Source: Pantoea sp. At-9b
GTDB lineage: Bacteria > Pseudomonadota > Gammaproteobacteria > Enterobacterales > Enterobacteriaceae
Assembly (NCBI RefSeq): GCF_000175935.2
Contig: NC_014841.1
Coordinates: 62,001 to 126,000 of the forward strand
Reading direction: 5' to 3'
DNA: 64,000 nt
Both the position numbers and the translations under genes were made by a program. The notes beneath the pieces are model-generated. The model did not search any database, was not told the DNA's origin, and saw only the letters and a program-made list of their open reading frames with translations. The first letter of the stretch is position 1, and every line of letters starts with the position of its first letter. This document shows, piece by piece, positions 8,542-16,083 of the stretch.

Positions 8542-9591
8542 ATGAAACCTGTAAATTTTCTGACCAGTGAAAAAGCGCATCCCGGCCTGCTGCTGCTGAT
8601 TGCGCTCGGGGTCGCGGTGTTCAGCATTATGCTGCCAGGCCGCTTCCTGACTGACTCCACCTTTATGAGCATGGCTTTCCAGTTGCCGGAGCTGGGCCTG
8701 CTGACGCTGGCGATGTTTATCGCCATTCTCAGCGGCGGCCTTAACCTGTGCATCATCGCCACCGCTAACCTGACGGCGTTGTTTATTGCCTGGGTGCTAC
8801 TGAACTTTATGCCTGCCGGTGCGGGCACCGGGCTGCAATTGTTGTGGCTGCTGATGGCGCTGGTGGGTGCGGCGCTGATCGCCACCTTGATTGGCGTGAT
8901 CACTGGGCTGATGGTTAGCCGGGTTGGGGCGCACCCCATCCTGGTGACGCTGGCGACCATGATGACGGTCAACGGCATTGGCATCTGGCTGACACGCGGT
9001 GCGGCGGTGAGTGGCATGCCGGATGTGGTGCGGGCGCTGGGGGCGGATACCTTCCTCACCATTCCGTTACCGCTGTGGCTGTTCTTTATCACTGCCGGAC
9101 TGATGGCGCTGTTCCTTGGCAAAACCCGTGCCGGTAAATGTATCTACATGGGTGGGAGCAATATCAATGCCACCTGGTTTAGCGGTGTGAACACCCATCG
9201 TCTGCTGATTCTGGTGTACGTCATTTCCAGCCTGCTGTGTGTGCTGGCGGGGCTGGTGATGATGGCGCGGTTTAACTCGGCGCGTATGGGCTATGGCGAC
9301 TCTTATCTGCTGATCACCGTGCTGGCAATCATCCTCGGCGGCACCGATCCCAACGGCGGTTTTGGCCGCGTTACCGGTGTGGTGCTGTCGCTGATTGCGC
9401 TCCAGATCCTCTCCACCGGCTTCAACCTGTTAAACATCAGTCAGCACTTCAGCCTGGCGATGTGGGGTGCGGTACTGATTGTGGTACTGGGCCTGAAGTT
9501 CTTTAAAACCAAATTCACTCATTCCCGTGCGGTGCGTCGCAGTACTTTACTTGCACGCCAGGCCGGCCTGACCAAAAAAAAGGAAGTCTGA
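8542..9591 (+). CDS. Sugar ABC transporter permease 2 (LsrD/RbsC type)
   Basis: A 349-residue polytopic permease of the same family as its upstream neighbour. It contains ILSGGLNLCIIATANLT in place of the usual GGIDLS element and ITVLAIILGGTDPNGGFG as the ATPase-contact loop. The start is ATG 8542, with GGAGAG ending 6 bases before; a GTG at 8539 is also possible. It ends TGATG, overlapping the epimerase start by one base. A heterodimer with permease 1 is inferred from gene order. Confidence 0.9.
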   Translation: MKPVNFLTSEKAHPGLLLLIALGVAVFSIMLPGRFLTDSTFMSMAFQLPELGLLTLAMFIAILSGGLNLCIIATANLTALFIAWVLLNFMPAGAGTGLQLLWLLMALVGAALIATLIGVITGLMVSRVGAHPILVTLATMMTVNGIGIWLTRGAAVSGMPDVVRALGADTFLTIPLPLWLFFITAGLMALFLGKTRAGKCIYMGGSNINATWFSGVNTHRLLILVYVISSLLCVLAGLVMMARFNSARMGYGDSYLLITVLAIILGGTDPNGGFGRVTGVVLSLIALQILSTGFNLLNISQHFSLAMWGAVLIVVLGLKFFKTKFTHSRAVRRSTLLARQAGLTKKKEV

Positions 9592-10283
9592 TGCGTACCC
9601 AAATTTCTCCCTCTTTGATGTGCATGAACCTGATGGAAATTAAACAGCAGCTGGCGGTGCTCGATACCCGTGCTGACTTCCTGCACATCGACATCATGGA
9701 CGGTCACTACGTTAAAAATATTACTCTGTCGCCGTTCTTTATTGAGCAGATCCGTCCGCACACCAAAGTGGCGTTGGATGTCCATCTGATGGTGGAGGAG
9801 CCGACCGACTTTATCGAGGTGATTGCCAAAGCGGGCGCGGATTACATCTGCCCACATGCGGAAACCATCAACCGTGATGCGTTTCGCGTGATCAACCAGA
9901 TCCGTTCACTCGGCAAGAAAGTGGGCGTGGTGTTGAACCCGGCAACGCCGGTGTCATACATCCATCACTACATTCATCTGCTGGATAAGATCACCGTAAT
10001 GACCGTCGATCCGGGTTATGCGGGCCAGCCGTTTATCACCGAGATGGTGAAGAAAATCGAGGAGCTGCGCGACCTGAAAGCGCGTCACGGCCATCACTAC
10101 CTGATTGAGATTGACGGCTCCTGTAATCAGCGCACCTATCGCACGTTGCTGGAAGCGGGCGCGGAAGTGCTGATTGTTGGCACCTCCGGGTTGTTTAACC
10201 TCAATGACAACCTTGAAACCGCCTGGGATCAAATGATGGGCAACATCGAACAGGCAAAAGGTGAATTACGGGAGTCAGCATGA
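9591..10283 (+). CDS. alsE: Allulose-6-phosphate 3-epimerase-like protein (RPE family)
   Basis: A 230-residue TIM-barrel epimerase. It matches E. coli AlsE closely in ISPSLMCM, DFLHIDIMDGHYV, ITLSPFF, KITVMTVDPGYAGQPF, EIDGSCNQ and VGTSGLFN. The metal ligands (two His, two Asp of the RPE family) fall in HIDIMDGH, DVHLM and EIDG. AlsE converts D-allulose-6-phosphate to fructose-6-phosphate; ribulose-5-phosphate epimerisation is the alternative. It overlaps the kinase gene by ATGA, the same epimerase-kinase order as alsE-alsK in the allose operon, although the transporter genes here differ. Confidence 0.85.
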   Translation: MRTQISPSLMCMNLMEIKQQLAVLDTRADFLHIDIMDGHYVKNITLSPFFIEQIRPHTKVALDVHLMVEEPTDFIEVIAKAGADYICPHAETINRDAFRVINQIRSLGKKVGVVLNPATPVSYIHHYIHLLDKITVMTVDPGYAGQPFITEMVKKIEELRDLKARHGHHYLIEIDGSCNQRTYRTLLEAGAEVLIVGTSGLFNLNDNLETAWDQMMGNIEQAKGELRESA

Positions 10284-11170
10284 GTCGAACCTGGCTGGGT
10301 ATAGATATTGGTGGTACCAGCACCCGGTTGCTCACCCTGCACGGGGAGGATCAGTGGGCGGGATTTCGCAAATTGCCGACCGCCAGCTGGGCACAATCAG
10401 CGGATGCGTTGGGTGCACTGGCTGGGTTGATTAATGAGGTGCTGGCACAGCAACCGATTGATGGCGTCATGCTTGGCCTGCCCGGCATCCTGAGCCGCGA
10501 CCGTCAGCATGTGGTATCGCTGCCGTTTATTCAGGCGCTGGACGATACCCCGGTGGCGACCCATCTCAGCGAGATGACCGGTGTGCCGGTGGCGATGGAT
10601 AAAGATGTTAACCATCTGATGTTGTGGGATTTAATGCAGTTGGAGACGCTGCCGGATAATGCCGTGGGCTTATATCTGGGCACTGGCATGGGCAACAGCC
10701 TGTGGCTGAACGGCCAGTTTTACCACGGCGAGCATGGTGGTGCGGGAGAGATTGGCCACATTCCGCTGGCGAATAACGATCTGCCCTGTCCATGCGGTAA
10801 TCACGGCTGTGCCGAAACGTTAACGTCGGGGCACTGGCTAAGCCAGTGGGCGCGCCAGCACTGCGCGCAAACCGATATGGCGCAACTGTTTACGTTGCAT
10901 GGCGATCATCCCGATTTGCAGCAGTTTGTCAGCCGCCTGGCAAAAATCATCGCCAGTGAGATGAATATTATTGATCCGCAATACCTGATCCTCGGTGGCG
11001 GCGTGCTGGCGATGAATGATTTTCCCCTGGCGTCGCTGCGCAGCCAGATTAGCCAGCATCTGCGTCCACCCGTGACCCGCGCCGGATTACGGATGGTGGT
11101 AAGCCATGCTACCGATCAGACCGGTTGCCGTGGTGCCTGTCTGGCGGCCGCACGGCAGTTTGGGAGGTAA
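10280..11170 (+). CDS. ROK-family sugar kinase (AlsK-like)
   Basis: A 296-residue ROK kinase. It has the ATP-binding GIDIGGTSTRL (residues 7-17) and a catalytic-region Asp in MDKDVNHLMLWD. YLGTGMGNSLWLNGQFYHGEHGGAGEIGHIPL follows in consecutive blocks, then the zinc motif CPCGNHGCAE, with ILGGGV near the end. The LGTGMG and SWDV-like features resemble E. coli AlsK (allose kinase). It probably phosphorylates the free hexose or hexulose released in the cytosol. Translationally coupled to the epimerase (4-base overlap), with the next kinase starting 2 bases after its stop. Confidence 0.83.
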   Translation: MSRTWLGIDIGGTSTRLLTLHGEDQWAGFRKLPTASWAQSADALGALAGLINEVLAQQPIDGVMLGLPGILSRDRQHVVSLPFIQALDDTPVATHLSEMTGVPVAMDKDVNHLMLWDLMQLETLPDNAVGLYLGTGMGNSLWLNGQFYHGEHGGAGEIGHIPLANNDLPCPCGNHGCAETLTSGHWLSQWARQHCAQTDMAQLFTLHGDHPDLQQFVSRLAKIIASEMNIIDPQYLILGGGVLAMNDFPLASLRSQISQHLRPPVTRAGLRMVVSHATDQTGCRGACLAAARQFGR

Positions 11171-11172
11171 GT

Positions 11173-12144
11173 ATGAAAGGTAAAGTGTGCGTATTCGGTT
11201 CCTTCAACCTCGACATCGTCACCAAAATGTCGCGCTTTCCACAGCCTGGCGAGTCACTGGTGGCGCACAGCAGCATGATGGGGCCGGGCGGCAAAGGTTC
11301 GAATCAGGCCACGGCAGCATTGCGCGCCGGTGCCAGGGTGCATTACATCGGCAAAGTGGGCAATGACGACTTCGGCCTGTTTGCCCGTCGCCATCTGGAG
11401 AAGACCGGTTTTGACGCGATCACGCTGTTTACCTGCAAAGAAAAACCAACCGGTAACGCCATGATCTACGTGGCCGGTGATGATGCTGAAAACATGATCT
11501 CGGTTTACCCCGGTGCCAACCTGATGGTCACCGCCGCAGAGGTGAACCGTTGCCAGCCCACCGTCGCGGCCGCCGACATTTTGCTGGTGCAACTCGAAAA
11601 CAACCTGAGCGCCATTCAACGCATGGTGGATAACGCCCGCCAGGCGGGAACCTATGTGATTGTGAACCCGGCGCCGTGGCAAAAAGTGAGCGATGCCTTT
11701 CTGCGTCATGTTGACCTGCTTACACCGAATAGTACGGAAGCCGGTCAACTGACCAACACCAATGTCACCGATCTGGCTTCCGCGCAGGTGGCGGCGCAGA
11801 TTCTGCACGGCAAAGGGGTGCGCCAGTTGATCATCACCCTCGGCATTCAGGGCGCACTACTCTCGACCGGTGAACGTATGTTGCTGGTGCCGGTTTTCCC
11901 GGCGCAGCCAGTGGACAGTACCGGAGCGGGCGATTCCTTTAACGGCGCACTGGCGGCACGTCTGGCGGCGGGTGAACCGCTGGAGCAGGCGGCGCTGTTC
12001 GCTTCGGCGTATGCCTCGGTATGCGTCGAACGTGCCGGGGCAGCGAACTCCATGCCGCGCTACGACGACGCCGTAAAACGCATGCAGCAGTTCCCGGAAC
12101 TGGCGATCAGCGAGATCGGTGTGTCTGCTGCCGCCACGCCGTAG
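11173..12144 (+). CDS. PfkB-family carbohydrate kinase (ribokinase-like)
   Basis: A 323-residue ribokinase-type enzyme. The N-terminal signature GPGGKGSNQATAALRAGA and the C-terminal signature DSTGAGDSFNGALA, with its catalytic Asp, are both intact. The segment SFNLDIVTKMSRFPQPGE and the NAMIYV element match ribokinase. The start at ATG 11173 follows GGGAGG. This is a second sugar kinase from a different superfamily in the same operon, so the substrate probably yields two sugars, or one kinase acts on a nucleoside or pentose. A ribokinase role would fit the nucleoside hydrolase downstream. Confidence 0.88.
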   Translation: MKGKVCVFGSFNLDIVTKMSRFPQPGESLVAHSSMMGPGGKGSNQATAALRAGARVHYIGKVGNDDFGLFARRHLEKTGFDAITLFTCKEKPTGNAMIYVAGDDAENMISVYPGANLMVTAAEVNRCQPTVAAADILLVQLENNLSAIQRMVDNARQAGTYVIVNPAPWQKVSDAFLRHVDLLTPNSTEAGQLTNTNVTDLASAQVAAQILHGKGVRQLIITLGIQGALLSTGERMLLVPVFPAQPVDSTGAGDSFNGALAARLAAGEPLEQAALFASAYASVCVERAGAANSMPRYDDAVKRMQQFPELAISEIGVSAAATP

Positions 12145-12192
12145 AACCGGTTTTAAACGCAGTACCCTACACAGACAATAACGGAGCAAACA

Positions 12193-13170
12193 ATGAAAAA
12201 AATCGCAGCAATGCTGATCTCCCTCGCCCTCAGTGGGCATGCGCTGGCCGCCGAACCATTGAAAATGGGGGTGGTGGTCAAAGTGGGTGGCAACGCCTGG
12301 TTTAACTCGATGGAAGAAGGCATCAAAAAAGAGGCCGCGAAAGAAGGTGTTAATGCCTGGCAAGTCGGGCCGACGGTGCAGGACCCGGCGCAACAGGTGA
12401 AGGCGATTGAAGATCTGATTGCACAAAAGGTCGACATTATTGGCGTTGTGCCGGTTGATCCAGCGGCACTGGAGCCGGTGCTGAAAAAAGCCAAAGATGC
12501 AGGTATTAAAGTGATCGTGCATGAATCCCCGGAGCAGAAATACGCTGACTGGGATTTTGAACTGGTGGATGCCAAAACGTTTGGTGAGCGCCATATGCAG
12601 TTGATGGCCGAGTGCATGAAAGAGCAGGGCCAGTACTCGATTATCGTCGGCAGCCTGACCATTCCGCTGCATCGCCAGTGGGCACAGTCGGCGATTGATT
12701 ACCAGAAAGCGCATTACCCGAAAATGCAGCAGGTTGGCGACCTGTTTGGCACCGGCGAATCGGTGGATGACTCCATGCGCGTCACCAACGAGATGATGAG
12801 TAAATACCCTGATTTCAAAGGCATGATGGCATTCGGTTCACCGGGGCCGGTAGGTGCGGGACGTGCGGTGCAACGACGCAATGCTAAAGATAAAGTCTGC
12901 GTGGTGGGGGCTTACAGCCCTGGTCAGGCCGCGTCACTGGTACGCAGTGGCGATATCAAGGGCGGTTATATCTGGAACCCGATGACCGCCGGAGAGCTGT
13001 TCGTCCGTATCGGAAAAATGGTGGCTGAGAACAAGCCGATCACGGCAAGCACTGAGATTGAAGGTATGGGCAAAATGAAGGTCGATGCAGCTAACCATAC
13101 CCTGTACGGCCAGAATCTTGAAAGCCTCGATAAAGACAATCTGCCTAAATTGATCAAGATGGGCCTGTAA
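12193..13170 (+). CDS. Periplasmic sugar-binding protein, copy 2
   Basis: A 325-residue precursor with signal peptide MKKIAAMLISLALSGHALAA, paralogous to the protein at 5052 along its entire length. Shared blocks include AIEDLIAQKVDIIGVVP, WDFELVDAKT, YQKAH and GGYIWNPMTAGE. The ligand-pocket region differs in places (VGGNAWFNSMEEG against VGGIPWFNAMEAG; SLTIPLHRQW against GLTVPLHNAW), so the two may recognise related but different ligands and share the single transporter. It is 48 bases from the kinase and 12 bases before the hydrolase gene, so it is in the same operon. Confidence 0.9.
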   Translation: MKKIAAMLISLALSGHALAAEPLKMGVVVKVGGNAWFNSMEEGIKKEAAKEGVNAWQVGPTVQDPAQQVKAIEDLIAQKVDIIGVVPVDPAALEPVLKKAKDAGIKVIVHESPEQKYADWDFELVDAKTFGERHMQLMAECMKEQGQYSIIVGSLTIPLHRQWAQSAIDYQKAHYPKMQQVGDLFGTGESVDDSMRVTNEMMSKYPDFKGMMAFGSPGPVGAGRAVQRRNAKDKVCVVGAYSPGQAASLVRSGDIKGGYIWNPMTAGELFVRIGKMVAENKPITASTEIEGMGKMKVDAANHTLYGQNLESLDKDNLPKLIKMGL

Positions 13171-13182
13171 AGGGAGGCAGCC

Positions 13183-14151
13183 GTGAGCGCACGTAAAATC
13201 ATTATTGATACCGATCCGGCGATCGGGATCCCCGGCACTGACGCCGACGATCCCATCGCCATTATGCTGGCATTGCAGGACCCACGTCTGGAACTGATGG
13301 CGATCACCACCGTGTTCGGCAATTGCCCGCCGCTGCTGGGCGCGCGCTGTGCCACCCGTATTTTACAAGTGGCAGGGCGCACAGACATTCCGGTGGCGGT
13401 AGGGCAGGCGGTGCCGATGAGCGGCACCCTGCCTGAATTGTTGCAGAAAGCCTATGCCGGGCCGCGCGGGCGTGCAGGCAGTATCGCGTTACCGGAAGCG
13501 GATGCCGCCCACTGCGGCCAGCATGCCAGCGAGCTGATTATCGATTTGGTGCGCCAACATCCGGGGGAGATCACCCTGGTGTGCATTGGTGCGCAGAGCA
13601 ACCTGGCGCTGGCGTTGCTGAAAGCGCCGGACATCGCTCCGCTGATTAAACAGGTGGTGATGATGGCGGGTGCGCTGGGACTGGATGCCACCTGGGGGCG
13701 CGGCAACATTACCCCGGTGGCGGAGTGCAATATCTGGTTTGACCCACAGGCGGCTGATATCGTTTTCCGCTCGGGGATTCCACTTGCGATGGTCAGTCTC
13801 GATGTCACCAACGCCGCAGCGGGGCTGGTGTTAACCCGCGAGCATCTGCAAGGGTTGAGTGATGCGCAGCCGCTGACGGCGTTGTTTAAGCAGGTGTGTG
13901 CCTGCTATTTCGACGCACCGATGTTTGACTGGTCAGAAGGTTGCGTGCTTTACGATCCGCTGGCGGTGGCTGTTGCCGCTGATGACGCGATCGGTGAATT
14001 TGCTGAGATGGCGATTGGCATTGAAACCCAGGGGCGCTTAACCCTCGGGCAAACCGTGCCGCTGCGCGACACGCCTGCCAATGTTCGCGTCTGTACCCGG
14101 ATAGAGGGACAGAAGATCGTGAATGATATTGTGCGGGTGATTGTGGGGTGA
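13183..14151 (+). CDS. Inosine/uridine-preferring nucleoside hydrolase family protein
   Basis: A 322-residue IunH-family enzyme that should cleave the N-glycosidic bond of a nucleoside or analogue. The calcium-binding IIIDTDP...DADDPIAI motif is at residues 6-26. It has TTVFGNC, a VMMAGALGLDATWGRGNITPVAECNIWFDPQAA-like core in separate blocks, and VLYDPLAVAVA near the end, all typical of the family. GTG 13183 is chosen because GGGAGG sits just upstream and the DTDP motif needs this start. It is the last gene of the operon. It has no signal peptide, so hydrolysis would occur in the cytosol after import. Confidence 0.87.
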   Translation: MSARKIIIDTDPAIGIPGTDADDPIAIMLALQDPRLELMAITTVFGNCPPLLGARCATRILQVAGRTDIPVAVGQAVPMSGTLPELLQKAYAGPRGRAGSIALPEADAAHCGQHASELIIDLVRQHPGEITLVCIGAQSNLALALLKAPDIAPLIKQVVMMAGALGLDATWGRGNITPVAECNIWFDPQAADIVFRSGIPLAMVSLDVTNAAAGLVLTREHLQGLSDAQPLTALFKQVCACYFDAPMFDWSEGCVLYDPLAVAVAADDAIGEFAEMAIGIETQGRLTLGQTVPLRDTPANVRVCTRIEGQKIVNDIVRVIVG

Positions 14152-14155
14152 GAGG

Positions 14156-14173
14156 AGGGGGCAGCTGCCCCCT
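14156..14173. terminator. 18-bp GC-rich palindrome after the sugar operon
   Basis: AGGGGGCAGCTGCCCCCT is perfectly self-complementary and begins 4 bases after the hydrolase stop. It can fold into a 7-bp stem with a 4-base loop. No T-run follows. The remaining roughly 150 bases to the next gene hold nothing I can identify. Confidence 0.45.
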
Positions 14174-14321
14174 GTGAGGTTGCTAAAACGGTCTGCGTCA
14201 GAAATGCGTATCCCTGAGTGCAGAATGCTGTGTGAATTACACAGGTAACACCCAACGCGGTGCTTAAACCACGCCAGCAGAACGTCACACTTCATTATTC
14301 ACGGATTCTGAACCGCCCGAA

Positions 14322-15275
14322 TTACGGAGTTTCCGGCTGCCACGTCCCCACATCTTGCGCATCAATCCGCTTCGGTAACAGCTTTGCCGCATAAAATGCA
14401 TCGGCAATTTTCTGCTGTTCGGCCAGGTCGCTGCGTTTCACCGGCTCAACCTGATAACTACGTTGGGCGTTCGCCTGCTCCACGGTGGCGACCGGCAAAT
14501 TTCCCCATAGCGGCGACAGGATTTTTGCCGCAGCTGCAGGATGGGCTTTCACCCATGCGGCTTCCTGATTCAATGCGTTAAACACCGTGTTCAGTACCTG
14601 AGCATGTGCTTTGGCGTAAGGTGTCGAGACCAGATAGTAACGCTGATAGCTTGCCAACCCTTTACCGTTCACCAGTACGCGCGCGTGTTGCTCCACCTGC
14701 GCACTGGTGACGAAGGGTTCCCAACTGACCCAGGCATCAACGCTACCATTCTCCAGGGCCGCGCGTCCGTCGGCCGGTGTCAGCCAGGCGGCGTTAACGT
14801 CACTAAATGTCAGTCCGGCCTTGTGCAGTGCGGCGATCAGCAGGTAATGGCTACCTGCCGCTTTGGTCACCGCGATCTTTTTACCTTTCAGGTCCTGCAA
14901 GCTTTTGATCGGCGAGTCAGCCGGAACCAGAATCGCCTGCGCCGTGGGTGACGGTGTTTCTCGCGCATAATAGGTGAGATCGGCACCTGCGGCCTGGGCG
15001 AACACCGGTACGGTATCGGCGACATCGGCGGAGAGATCGACGTTGTTCAGATTAAGGGCTTCCAGCAATGGCAGGCCGCTGGAAAACTCATGCCAGCTCA
15101 CCTTTATCCCCTGATCGGCCAATGTCTTATCCAAATCGCCGCGCTGTTTAATCAATGTCAGCAGCGTTGACGATTTTTGATAGCCAATACGTAAGGTTTC
15201 TTCTGCCTGGGTGGTTAGCGAGAAAAGGGCAGTGAGCAGCAGTGCGCCTGCCAGTAATGGACGTCGAGTGTGCAT
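14322..15275 (-). CDS. SsuA-like aliphatic sulfonate/taurine periplasmic binding protein
   Basis: A 317-residue precursor with a signal peptide (MHTRRPLLAGALLLTALFSLTTQA) and the NMT1/SsuA fold. Landmarks are IGYQKSSTLLTLIKQRGDLDKTL, WHEFSSGLPLLEALNLNNVDL, KIAVTKAAGSHYLL, AWVSWEPFV and TVFNALNQEAAW. The family captures alkanesulfonates for an SsuBC transporter. No ATPase or permease lies next to it, so it must share a transporter encoded elsewhere or be a remnant of a larger operon. AAGGAA precedes the ATG. Confidence 0.87.
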   Translation of the reverse strand: MHTRRPLLAGALLLTALFSLTTQAEETLRIGYQKSSTLLTLIKQRGDLDKTLADQGIKVSWHEFSSGLPLLEALNLNNVDLSADVADTVPVFAQAAGADLTYYARETPSPTAQAILVPADSPIKSLQDLKGKKIAVTKAAGSHYLLIAALHKAGLTFSDVNAAWLTPADGRAALENGSVDAWVSWEPFVTSAQVEQHARVLVNGKGLASYQRYYLVSTPYAKAHAQVLNTVFNALNQEAAWVKAHPAAAAKILSPLWGNLPVATVEQANAQRSYQVEPVKRSDLAEQQKIADAFYAAKLLPKRIDAQDVGTWQPETP

Positions 15276-15373
15276 GGCCGTTCCTTTTAATGTTTATGAT
15301 TAAAAGGAGGGTAAGATGGGGACGGCAGCGTACCAACTGCCGTATTTGCATAACATTTGCCAAAAATCAGTAA

Positions 15374-16057
15374 TCAGTTGCCAGCCAGCTTGCTGAGCAG
15401 GCGTTTTGCCACTTCTTCTGAGCTGGCCGGGTTTTGACCGGTAATCAGATTGCCATCCTCAACCACAAACGGCATCCAGTCAGCGCCTTTCTTATAGTGC
15501 GCGCCCAGAGCGATAAACTCGTTTTCGATCAGAAACGGCACCACGTCGGTCAGTTCCACAGCGGCTTCTTCGCTGTTGGTAAAGCCGGTGACCTGTTTAC
15601 CCTTGATCAATGGTTCGCCACTGGCGGCTTTGACATGACGCAATGCTCCCGGCGCATGACAGACGAAACCAATCGGTTTACCGGCGCGGTCAAATGACTC
15701 AATCAGGCTAATTGACTGGGCGGACTCTGCCAGATCCCACAGTGGGCCATGACCGCCAGGATAGAACACGGTATCAAAAGTGGTCTGATCAACGGTATCC
15801 AGTTTCACCGTGGTTGCCAGCGCCTGTTGCGCGGCAGGGTCGGCTTTAAAGCGCTCCGTCATTGCGGTCTGAAAATCAGGTAGATCGCTTTTCGGATCGA
15901 GTGGCGGTTGCCCGCCTGCCGGTGAAGCCAGCACGATCTCGGCTCCCGCGTCTTTAAACACGTAATAAGGTGCAGCAAACTCTTCCAGCCAAAATCCGGT
16001 TTTTTTACCGGTATTTCCCAGCGCATCGTGGGATGTCAGTACCATTAACACTTTCAT
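15374..16057 (-). CDS. DJ-1/PfpI family protein (Hsp31/glyoxalase III-like)
   Basis: A 227-residue type 1 glutamine amidotransferase-like protein. The nucleophile elbow FVCHAPGAL carries Cys133 and His134, and the GFWLEEFAAP segment near residue 21-30 supplies the conserved Glu. FYPGGHGPLWDL is the oxyanion-type loop. Members detoxify methylglyoxal or repair glycated proteins; I cannot tell which role applies. It lies 26 bases downstream of the aldehyde dehydrogenase gene on the same strand, so the two form a likely aldehyde-detoxification operon. Confidence 0.88.
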   Translation of the reverse strand: MKVLMVLTSHDALGNTGKKTGFWLEEFAAPYYVFKDAGAEIVLASPAGGQPPLDPKSDLPDFQTAMTERFKADPAAQQALATTVKLDTVDQTTFDTVFYPGGHGPLWDLAESAQSISLIESFDRAGKPIGFVCHAPGALRHVKAASGEPLIKGKQVTGFTNSEEAAVELTDVVPFLIENEFIALGAHYKKGADWMPFVVEDGNLITGQNPASSEEVAKRLLSKLAGN

Positions 16058-16083
16058 GATAAATCCTCTTTCTACACAATAAG

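Noticed and set aside
12146..12153. AACCGGTT between the PfkB kinase and second binding-protein genes as a LacI operator
   Set aside because: It lacks the CTG and CAG flanks seen in the two operators near 60.7-60.8 kb and is within an operon.
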